Source: Aquimarina atlantica
Lineage (GTDB): Bacteria; Bacteroidota; Bacteroidia; Flavobacteriales; Flavobacteriaceae
Assembly (NCBI RefSeq): GCF_000626715.1
Contig: NZ_AQRA01000009.1
Coordinates: forward strand, 232,168-296,167
Reading direction: 5' to 3'
Length of the DNA: 64,000 nucleotides
In this document: one piece after another, positions 1 to 7,347 of the stretch
Layout of the letters: every line of letters begins with the position of its first letter
Numbering within the stretch: position 1 is the stretch's first letter
Position numbers and translations under genes: made by a program
The notes under the pieces: generated by a model
Told to the model about the DNA's origin: nothing
Databases searched by the model: none
Seen by the model: only the letters and a program-made list of their open reading frames with translations

Positions 1-69
1 GGGACTATACCCATAGATGTAAAGCGATTAATACGTCATATAGAAATTTTGAAAAAAGAAAGGCCGTAG
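1..69 (+). CDS. C-terminal tail of an unidentified protein (partial)
   Basis: Frame 1 is open from the first base to a TAG at 67-69 and encodes 22 residues ending in IEILKKERP. The composition is coding-like: charged, helical, with Ile, Leu, Lys and Arg alternating. The fragment is too short to assign to a family. It could equally be chance, since a second frame on the same strand is also open for about 90 bases. The gene, if real, begins before the window. Confidence 0.3.
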   Translation, partial: GTIPIDVKRLIRHIEILKKERP

Positions 70-165
70 CAGCTATAGTAACGAGAATTTGATAATCATA
101 GGTATTCTCTTGTTGTTTATCGAAGACTATATGACTATATAACAGGAATATTTTATACGTTCGTT

Positions 166-1179
166 TTATGATTTATTTCCTAATACTCTGCTAAACAATT
201 TTTTTAGTAAGGGAGAAGCATCATCCATATTTCTTTCTCTTTCTTTGGCATTGAGAACACCATTATCGTCATAAAATAATTCATAACTAAATACAAATTT
301 ATTTGCATCTTCGCCTACTCCCATTTGCCCGAATCTGAGGTCATTAAAAAACAGTTTGTCATTAATTTTTTCGATAGTATACCAACCTTCTGATAATTTA
401 ATTAATCTGGGGATCAGAGGATCATCTTTCATTTTGCCCAATAGATGATGATTCTTTGGAAATTCTGAAAATGTGATGATATCTTCTTTTTCTAATAGAG
501 AATAGTATGCTATTAAAAAAGAATCTTCGGTTTCTATATTAGCTGTCCATAGAATACTATTGAGAGGAGTTGGTTTTGTTTGAATCTCTTTATATCGAAT
601 ATGTTGGTTTTCGAGATTGGTTTGAAACACTCCATACGTATACCATTTTAGTCCTAGAGTTATACACATATAAATACTACTAATGTATAATCCAAGGGTG
701 TTGAATTTTCTTCTTTTAGGGTGTGTACGCTTATAAAACATTGCCAGGATCACAAACATTAAAAATGGTACAGTATATAAAGGGTCTACAACAAAAATAT
801 TTTTAAAAGAAATTTTATAGTCAAAAGGCCAGAATAGCTGAGTTCCCCATGTGGTAAATGCATCTAGTATAGGATGTGTGAAAAGTCCTAGAAACATTAG
901 CCTTGACCAATCTTTCCAGTCTGCTTCATTATTACGATAAAGTTTAGAGATCATCCAACCAAATATTGGAGCAGCAAGTATGCTAAAGAGTAGGGAGTGT
1001 GAAAACCCACGATGCAATTCATTTGCCGTAACAGGATCAACAAAAATTTTGGATAGCACGTCCAGATCAGGAATAGTCCCTGCAATAGCACCCCAAAGCA
1101 TAGCTTTATTACCTACTTTTCTACCCAAAGCAGCTTCTCCTACGGCAGCTCCTAGTACGATTTGAGTTAATGAATCCAT
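166..1179 (-). CDS. YdjM/DUF457-type metal-dependent hydrolase, membrane protein
   Basis: This 337-residue protein starts MDSLTQIVLGAAVGEAALG, the usual beginning of the YdjM/DUF457 family of inner-membrane proteins annotated as metal-dependent hydrolases. Likely metal-ligand motifs are visible: PDLD at residues 37-40, HRGFSH at 56-61 and THPILD at 101-106. Several hydrophobic segments follow, at about 62-80, 94-112, 130-148 and 163-180. The C-terminal third (about 190-337) is soluble and likely faces the periplasm or cytoplasm. Family members are poorly characterised, and in E. coli ydjM is an SOS gene. No LexA-like operator was seen here. The gene stands alone, with a 356-base gap on its upstream side. 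Confidence 0.8.
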   Translation of the reverse strand: MDSLTQIVLGAAVGEAALGRKVGNKAMLWGAIAGTIPDLDVLSKIFVDPVTANELHRGFSHSLLFSILAAPIFGWMISKLYRNNEADWKDWSRLMFLGLFTHPILDAFTTWGTQLFWPFDYKISFKNIFVVDPLYTVPFLMFVILAMFYKRTHPKRRKFNTLGLYISSIYMCITLGLKWYTYGVFQTNLENQHIRYKEIQTKPTPLNSILWTANIETEDSFLIAYYSLLEKEDIITFSEFPKNHHLLGKMKDDPLIPRLIKLSEGWYTIEKINDKLFFNDLRFGQMGVGEDANKFVFSYELFYDDNGVLNAKERERNMDDASPLLKKLFSRVLGNKS

Positions 1180-1535
1180 TAATCTAATTGAAGTTTATAA
1201 AGAGTTTCTGATTTCATATTCGCTAGGAAAAATCAATTCAATTAAAAGTTTATTTGTAATCAGGTACGTTTGACATCTAAAACCATCAATTGAATGTGTT
1301 TTCAAATTTACATCTATTTTTAGTAGTCTTTATTAAAAGTATGTCAAAACTGATATTGGATAAGATAATTAGGATTTTTTTAAAGCATAAATTCCTTTAT
1401 TTCAGAAAAGTAATTTTAGAAAATACATTTTACCGTTAAATTTGTGTTGTTAAACGAAAACTATTTCATAAAATTTAGTTTTGTTATGGTCATATCAAAT
1501 AAGTTTATTTCCTTTGAGCGTAATTGGGAAATTAA
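1180..1535. other. Intergenic region between divergent genes
   Basis: 356 AT-rich bases between the divergent YdjM-type gene and the first receiver gene. It should hold both promoters. A weak candidate for the receiver gene is TTTG at 1480-1483 with TAAGTTTA at 1500-1507, but the 16-base spacing is shorter than the 20 bases seen at the clearer promoters in this window. No hairpin, repeat or coding frame was recognised. Confidence 0.5.
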
Positions 1536-1940
1536 ATGAATACATTGGTGAATTGTGTCTTGTTAATAGATGATGACAAGGCCACGAATTTCTTTAACGA
1601 AAGAGTTGTTACCAAACACGAAGACTTTTATCAGGTTAATACTGTACAAAGTGGTATGGCAGCTCTAGATTATCTTAATGCTGTAGAGAATAATACAGCA
1701 ACAAAGCCTGATCTTATTTTTTTGGATATCAATATGCCAGCAATGAATGGGTGGGAGTTTTTGACCGAGTTTTCTAAACTGGATCAAAAAATAACAGATG
1801 GTATTAAAGTGATCTTATTATCAACATCTTCTAACCCAGATGATGTAAGAGCATCTGCCAAAAATCATTCGGTTGATGATTTTATAAACAAACCATTATC
1901 TATGGATTTATTGGATGATGTGCTAAAAAACCATTTTTGA
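1536..1940 (+). CDS. Single-domain response regulator (CheY-like receiver)
   Basis: This 134-residue stand-alone receiver has no output domain. The acidic pair is D12/D13, the phospho-acceptor is D64 in the IFLDINMP motif, the switch residue is T97 or S98 after LLS, and the conserved lysine is K119 followed by P120. It therefore looks fully active. The next gene is a second receiver that overlaps its stop codon by one base. A TonB receptor and a YfiR-domain histidine kinase follow, so the receivers may take phosphate from that kinase; this is inferred from position only. The alpha-1 sequence KATNFF is shared by both receivers and points to tandem duplication. Confidence 0.9.
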   Translation: MNTLVNCVLLIDDDKATNFFNERVVTKHEDFYQVNTVQSGMAALDYLNAVENNTATKPDLIFLDINMPAMNGWEFLTEFSKLDQKITDGIKVILLSTSSNPDDVRASAKNHSVDDFINKPLSMDLLDDVLKNHF

Positions 1941-2377
1941 TGATGAAAAAATTAAAACGTTTTCTTCTCATTGATGATAGTAAAGCAACTAACTTTTTTA
2001 ATAAAACAATTATTGAAAAAGTACAATGTGTAGAAGAGGTTTTTATTGCCGAAAATGGAAAACAAGCACTAGAGCATATCCAATCCGAAATTGTTCCTGA
2101 AATTATTTTTTTGGATATCAATATGCCTGTCATGGATGGTTGGGAGTTTATTACCGAATACCAGAAATTAGAAGATAGATATAAAGGATCTATTATAATA
2201 CTTATGCTGGGAACAGAATTAAGTAAAGAAGATCAGGAAAAAGCAGAGCGTATTTTAGAAATAAAAGAATACGCACAAAAAATGTTAACCAAAGAGATTG
2301 TTTGCAAGATTGTGACAAAATATTTTAAATCGTCAGAGTTAGATTCTTGCTCAGAATCATATAAAAAGATACTATAA
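1940..2377 (+). CDS. Single-domain response regulator, second copy
   Basis: A CheY-like receiver of about 145 residues. The ATG at 1940 overlaps the TGA of the previous gene (TGATG); a TTG at 1937 and an ATG at 1943 are alternatives. D12, the phospho-acceptor D59 in IIFLDINMP and T92 are present. The conserved lysine (K114) is kept but is followed by Met-Leu instead of the usual proline, so the beta-5/alpha-5 switch region is atypical. It is paralogous to the first receiver over the N-terminal half (shared IDD-x-KATNFFN). Its output or partner is unknown; a phosphate-relay or adaptor role is plausible. Confidence 0.88.
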   Translation: MMKKLKRFLLIDDSKATNFFNKTIIEKVQCVEEVFIAENGKQALEHIQSEIVPEIIFLDINMPVMDGWEFITEYQKLEDRYKGSIIILMLGTELSKEDQEKAERILEIKEYAQKMLTKEIVCKIVTKYFKSSELDSCSESYKKIL

Positions 2378-2401
2378 CTTCAGATATTGCCCCCATATAT
2401 A

Positions 2402-2433
2402 TTTGTATTTTGAATGAACTTATGATAGTTTTG
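2402..2433 (+). promoter_or_regulatory. Bacteroidota-type promoter of the TonB receptor / kinase pair
   Basis: TTTG at 2402-2405 and TAGTTTTG at 2426-2433 are separated by exactly 20 bases and match the flavobacterial TTTG / TAnnTTTG pattern. Transcription would start near 2440, giving a leader of about 70 bases before the GTG at 2511. The receptor and kinase can thus be transcribed apart from the receivers. Confidence 0.5.
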
Positions 2434-2510
2434 GATGCACACAAAACAATCTATTTAAAATCTAAATAAGTAAACATATTAAGACACGCACTAAAAAAAA
2501 ACCTCCTATT

Positions 2511-5219
2511 GTGTTAGTTCAGTATAGGTTATACCTTACTGGTATACTATTTCTTTGTTTTGTTTCTGGGGCATTTTCTCAATCGAGAGCAGTAATATCA
2601 GGTAATGTCTCTGATCAATTTGGCAATCTGCCAGGAGCAAGAGTAGTTATAGAAGGTACAGATAAAAATACGACAACAGATGTTAATGGTAATTATAGCT
2701 TTGATGTTGATGAGGGAGAGTATATAGTTACTTCAGAATTTGTGATGTATACTTCTGTTTCTAAAACAATATTGGTTAAGGTCGGAGATACTGCAAAGGT
2801 AGATTTTATCTTAGAAACGGGATTCTCTATTGATCAACCCGTTTCTTTGGGATCAAGAGCTAAACCAAAATCAATCTTAAAAAATACTGCAGCTGTAGAT
2901 ATTATTTCACCGCAACAATTAACGAATTCATCTCAGGTAGAATTGAGTCATATTCTTCATTATTTAATTCCTTCTTTTCATTCTACACATCAAACGATAG
3001 CAGATGGTACAGATCATATAGATCCGGCTACACTAAGAGGATTAGGGCCAGATCAGGTACTAGTATTGGTAAATGGGAAACGCAGGCATAATAGTTCTTT
3101 ATTAAATGTTAACGGTACTGTGGGTAGAGGATCGGTAGGTACCGATTTTAATGCAATACCCATAGCATCTATAGAACGCATTGAAATATTAAGAGACGGG
3201 GCCACCTCTCAATATGGTTCTGATGCTATTGCGGGAGTAATTAATATTATTTTAAAAAAGCAAACAGAAATTATTCAACTCGATAATAGAGTTGCAATAA
3301 ATACCGAAGGAGATGGACTTAATGTATATTCTTCTGCAAATTTTGGATTAAAAATAGGAAAAGAAGGGTATATAAATGTTACAGCAGAATATAGGGATAG
3401 AGAGTCTATTAACAGGTCTGGAGATTATACAGGGACAGTATATTCTAATGACATTTCAACCGATCAGGCACTAATCGAGGAAAATAATTTTTTTAGGCAG
3501 ACAGGATATTCAGGTAGACGAGTAATGGAGATCGGAAGTGCAGAAACCCAAAATCTTGCACTATCATTTAATGGAGAAATAGTAATGTCTGACTATGCGA
3601 CATTTTATATGCATGGAGGGAGAAATTACAGAGAAGGAACCTCAAAAGGATTCTATCGCTTTCCTAAAGATGAGAACAGAGTAGTTTTGGAGTTGTTTCC
3701 AAATGGTTTTTCTCCAGAAATTCTTACTGATATTCAGGATGATGCAATTACAGGAGGAATACGAGGAATTAAAAACGAATGGAATGTAGATTTTAGCCAT
3801 TCTATTGGGGTTAATAGATTAGATTATACTGTAAATAATTCTAATAATGCCTCCTTAGGGGTAACATCACCAAGAACATTTTACGCAGGAGGGTTTATCT
3901 ATAAGCAAAATACGACAAACCTCGATATTTCAAGAACATTTGATTGGTTAAGTGGTGTAAATGTAGCCTTTGGAGCAGAGCTGCGAGTAGAGAATTATGA
4001 GATCGTTGCAGGAGAAGAAGCTTCTTATGTTGATGGGGGAAGTACGTATATCAATGCTTCTGGAGTAGAATTACCCAGAATTGTTGGAGCACAGGTTTTT
4101 CCTGGTTTTCAGCCAGAAAATGCATTAAATCGTTTTAGAACAAATAGTTCTGGATATCTGGATATCGAAGCAAATATTACAGATAAATTGTTAGTTAGAG
4201 GAGCAGCCAGATATGAAGCATATAATGATTTTGGAGGCCAGGCCATATGGAAACTATCTGGTAGATATAGAGTTAGGGATGAAATTAGTGTTAGAGCAGG
4301 ATTTTCTACCGGGTTTAGAGCACCTTCTCTTCATCAGGTTTTTTTCCAGAATATAAGTACGCAATTTATTAATGGGGAAAGTGTACAGGTAGGTACCTTT
4401 AATAACGAAAGTGCTGTTGCGACAGAAGCTTTTGATATCGGAGACTTAAAACCTGAATTGTCAAGTCATTTTAATACTGGTTTTAGCGGAAAACTAAACG
4501 ATAATATTACGTTTAGCTTCGATTATTACTTAATTAATATACGAGATAGAATTGTTCTTTCGGGAAGATTTGCAGAAGGATATGAGGAAATACTAGAACC
4601 TTTTAATGTTGGTGCGGCTCAATTTTTTACCAATGCAATAGACTCTAAAACATCTGGTGCTGATCTATCGCTGTTTTTTAAAACAACCTTAGGTACAGGA
4701 GAATTTAATGCTTCTTTGGGAGGTAATTTTACAAAAACCAAAGTAAAAGGACCAATTAATGTTTCGCAAGCATTAGTTGGGCAAGAAGAAGTATTGTTTA
4801 ATAGAGAAGAAATTGCCAGGGTAGAATTTGCACAGCCTAATTACAAAATAAATTCACTGCTTTCTTATGACTTTGAGCAGTTTGGATTTCAGGTGGTAAA
4901 TACACTTTTTGGTAAGGTTAAATTTATTCACCCAAATGATGGAGATTCTCTAAATTGGGTAGTAAATGATTTTACAGGAAATATAGAATCCAGAGATCAG
5001 GTATTCTCTCCTAAACTTGTAACAGATATGGCTATATCGTATCAGGTTAATGATTATATAAAGTGCACTCTGGGAGGGAATAATGTTTTTAATGTCTATC
5101 CAGATAAGCATAAACATGCTGCTAATACAGAAGATGGAAATTTTATGTACAGCAGGAGAGTACAGCAGTTTGGTGTGAACGGATCGAATTATTATGTAAG
5201 ACTATTACTTCGATTATGA
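2511..5219 (+). CDS. TonB-dependent outer-membrane receptor with CarboxypepD_reg domain
   Basis: This 902-residue protein starts at a GTG; no in-frame ATG precedes the signal peptide (hydrophobic core about 8-22, ending FSQ). A carboxypeptidase-regulatory-like beta domain at about 27-110 carries VISGNVSDQFGNLPGARV. The plug domain (about 120-245) contains DPATLRGLGPDQVLVLVNGK, RIEILRDGATSQYGSDAIAG and VINIILK. A roughly 650-residue barrel follows, ending in aromatic/hydrophobic strands (YYVRLLLRL). The family imports large substrates such as siderophores or oligosaccharides across the outer membrane. No SusD partner is adjacent, so the substrate is open. The stop overlaps the start of the downstream YfiR-kinase, suggesting the two products are made in step and act together. 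Confidence 0.92.
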   Translation: MLVQYRLYLTGILFLCFVSGAFSQSRAVISGNVSDQFGNLPGARVVIEGTDKNTTTDVNGNYSFDVDEGEYIVTSEFVMYTSVSKTILVKVGDTAKVDFILETGFSIDQPVSLGSRAKPKSILKNTAAVDIISPQQLTNSSQVELSHILHYLIPSFHSTHQTIADGTDHIDPATLRGLGPDQVLVLVNGKRRHNSSLLNVNGTVGRGSVGTDFNAIPIASIERIEILRDGATSQYGSDAIAGVINIILKKQTEIIQLDNRVAINTEGDGLNVYSSANFGLKIGKEGYINVTAEYRDRESINRSGDYTGTVYSNDISTDQALIEENNFFRQTGYSGRRVMEIGSAETQNLALSFNGEIVMSDYATFYMHGGRNYREGTSKGFYRFPKDENRVVLELFPNGFSPEILTDIQDDAITGGIRGIKNEWNVDFSHSIGVNRLDYTVNNSNNASLGVTSPRTFYAGGFIYKQNTTNLDISRTFDWLSGVNVAFGAELRVENYEIVAGEEASYVDGGSTYINASGVELPRIVGAQVFPGFQPENALNRFRTNSSGYLDIEANITDKLLVRGAARYEAYNDFGGQAIWKLSGRYRVRDEISVRAGFSTGFRAPSLHQVFFQNISTQFINGESVQVGTFNNESAVATEAFDIGDLKPELSSHFNTGFSGKLNDNITFSFDYYLINIRDRIVLSGRFAEGYEEILEPFNVGAAQFFTNAIDSKTSGADLSLFFKTTLGTGEFNASLGGNFTKTKVKGPINVSQALVGQEEVLFNREEIARVEFAQPNYKINSLLSYDFEQFGFQVVNTLFGKVKFIHPNDGDSLNWVVNDFTGNIESRDQVFSPKLVTDMAISYQVNDYIKCTLGGNNVFNVYPDKHKHAANTEDGNFMYSRRVQQFGVNGSNYYVRLLLRL

Positions 5220-7045
5220 TGTATAGGCGTCAATATATATCGACCGCATATACTAATGTAATGGCTATACTTTTATGTATTCTTATCACAAGTTTTTCTC
5301 CAAAAATAAAGGCTCAGGAAACAAGTAATGAAGAAGTAAAAAGATTACAGCGCGCTATATTTGTTTTTAACTTTGCGCAGCAGATAGGTTGGCCAACTAT
5401 AGAAGAGCAACCAAGTTTTAAAATAGGCGTACTTGGACCTGATCGAACAATACTAGATTTAAAGGCAATGTCACTAAGGCGTAAGATCCATGGTAAACCA
5501 GTAGAGATTGTTCGTTTTCAATTTGTTAAGAATGTAAAAGATATTCAGCTATTATATGTAAATCATAAGTATAACTATGATATGCACTATATTCTTAGGA
5601 AGATTTCAGGAAAAAATATAATGCTTGTCGGGGAGGATTATAACTTTAATGCTTCTATGATTAATATGGTTAATGTAGGAGACTCTTTTGAATATGAGAT
5701 TAATGAAAGCCGAATAGAAAAAGAAGGATTTACTATAGCCCCTACATTAGGAAAACACGCTATCACTTCTTCAGAAAAATGGAAACGTTTATATCGAAAA
5801 ACAGAAAGAACTCTAAATAAGGTACAAGAGGATAAAAATAAACAAGAAGCCATATTAAAAGACAAAGAAAAACAAATACAATCTCAGGAAGAAAAAATAA
5901 CAGATCAATTAGAAAAAATTGATAGTAAAGAGGTAGAAATTAACAGGAGAAATAAAAAGATAGAGAATCTTTATTCTGAGAATGAAATACAACAAAAAAA
6001 ATATAATGAAAAAGTTGTAATCGAAAGAGAGCTCGAAAAAAATATCCAGGAACAAGTTGCTTTTATAAAAAGTCAGGAAGAAAAAATTATACAAAGCAAC
6101 CAGGAAATTAGTATGCAAAATGAGTTTCTGGCAGAACAGAAAGAAAAGATCAAAGAACAAGAGAACATATTAAACCAACAAGCTTCAGAACTTTATACTC
6201 ATAAAAAAGTAAACATATTACTTATTGCTCTGGTACTCCTAACTCTTGTTATTAGCTTTTTTATGTATAGGAATTATCGGGCTAAGAAAAAGTATAATCA
6301 AGAACTGAAGCATAAAAACCAGGAAATATACAAGCAATCTGTCGAACTAGAGGCAAAAAATAAAGAATTAGAACAATTTGCGTATATAGCAAGTCATGAT
6401 CTTCAGGAGCCTCTAAATACAATATCGAGTTTTATTGGATTATTAGCCGAAGATTATGGAGAAAACTTTGATGAAGCTGGAAAAGAGAGTATGACTTTTA
6501 TTCAGGACGCCAGTGTGCGAATGAAAAAATTGATTGACGCATTATTAGAATATTCAAGATTAGGAAGAAGTAAAGACTACAATACTGTTGATTGTAATAC
6601 TCTTATTGAAGAGTTAAAAAAGGATTTAAAGGTTGTTCTCGAAAAAACAGGAGCAAAAATTAGAGTAAAGGATCTACCTGTAGTTAAAGGTTCAGCAATA
6701 GAACTTCGGTTATTGTTTCAAAATCTTATTAGTAATGGTATTAAATTTAGCGCTCCAGATACTATTCCTGAGATAGATATTGCATGTGTCAAAAACAATG
6801 ACCCAGAAGACGCATCAAAAGGTTTTTGGCAATTCTCTATAAAAGATAATGGTATCGGGATACCAGAAGAGCACCAGGAACGAATATTTGCGATTTTTCA
6901 AAGGTTACACTCCAGGGATAAGTATGAAGGTACAGGTATTGGTCTGGCGCATTGTAAAAAAATTGTAGAATCCCACGGAGGTAAAATCTGGCTTACATCC
7001 AAAGAAAAAAGTGGAAGTACTTTCTATTTCACAATTCCGTTTTAA
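5216..7045 (+). CDS. YfiR-domain (DUF4154) hybrid sensor histidine kinase
   Basis: 609 residues. The start overlaps the TonB receptor stop (ATGA). A signal or anchor segment at about 15-33 is followed by a periplasmic YfiR/DUF4154-like domain (about 40-180: FNFAQQIGWP, FKIGVLGPD, ILLV-type strands). A long, highly charged coiled coil runs from about 195 to 330, and one membrane segment lies at about 333-352. HisKA carries the phospho-acceptor H394 in SHDLQEPL. The HATPase domain shows an N box (LLFQNLISNGIKFS), DNGIGIP and GTGIGLAHCKKIVESHGG, and the protein ends at the ATPase core with no receiver. YfiR is a periplasmic regulator in Pseudomonas; its fusion to a kinase here suggests envelope or redox sensing tied to the receptor. 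The receivers at 1536-2377 are candidate targets. Confidence 0.9.
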   Translation: MMYRRQYISTAYTNVMAILLCILITSFSPKIKAQETSNEEVKRLQRAIFVFNFAQQIGWPTIEEQPSFKIGVLGPDRTILDLKAMSLRRKIHGKPVEIVRFQFVKNVKDIQLLYVNHKYNYDMHYILRKISGKNIMLVGEDYNFNASMINMVNVGDSFEYEINESRIEKEGFTIAPTLGKHAITSSEKWKRLYRKTERTLNKVQEDKNKQEAILKDKEKQIQSQEEKITDQLEKIDSKEVEINRRNKKIENLYSENEIQQKKYNEKVVIERELEKNIQEQVAFIKSQEEKIIQSNQEISMQNEFLAEQKEKIKEQENILNQQASELYTHKKVNILLIALVLLTLVISFFMYRNYRAKKKYNQELKHKNQEIYKQSVELEAKNKELEQFAYIASHDLQEPLNTISSFIGLLAEDYGENFDEAGKESMTFIQDASVRMKKLIDALLEYSRLGRSKDYNTVDCNTLIEELKKDLKVVLEKTGAKIRVKDLPVVKGSAIELRLLFQNLISNGIKFSAPDTIPEIDIACVKNNDPEDASKGFWQFSIKDNGIGIPEEHQERIFAIFQRLHSRDKYEGTGIGLAHCKKIVESHGGKIWLTSKEKSGSTFYFTIPF

Positions 7046-7347
7046 AAATAAAAACAATACCTTTTTTATATTCAGAAGGTTAGAGGGGATTATGCCAAAA
7101 TATTAATACCCCTGAAAACCGTGAGTTTTTCTTAAACATTCCAAAGTATTTTTGAACCATATACATAGTATGGTAAACCATCATCTAAAATAATAACTTG
7201 TTAATAAGATATATGCTTACACAGTTGAACAATATGTCTAATCAAGTGAAATTTTATGTGTAATTACATGATTATAAAATGGTTAATTGGTGGTGTACTA
7301 TGGATATGAATAGTTTTAAGAAGTTTTACTAAAAGTATTTTAGCTTT
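7046..7347. other. Intergenic region with promoter of surface-protein unit 1
   Basis: 302 bases between the kinase and the beta-barrel gene. It contains the 17-base element at 7108-7124 and a TATTTTTG -7 box at 7147-7154. The predicted leader from about 7160 to the start codon is nearly 190 bases, long enough for post-transcriptional control, but no clear hairpin was seen. No coding frame is supported. Confidence 0.6.
7108..7154 (+). promoter_or_regulatory. Activator-type promoter with shared 17-base element (unit 1)
   Basis: ACCCCTGAAAACCGTGA occupies 7108-7124 and a perfect TAnnTTTG box (TATTTTTG) lies at 7147-7154. The gap is 22 bases. No TTTG -33 element is present at the usual place, so the 17-base element sits where an activator or an alternative sigma contact would be. 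The same 17 bases occur at 15750-15766 with an identical gap to a -7-like box ahead of the second surface-protein unit. Confidence 0.6.
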
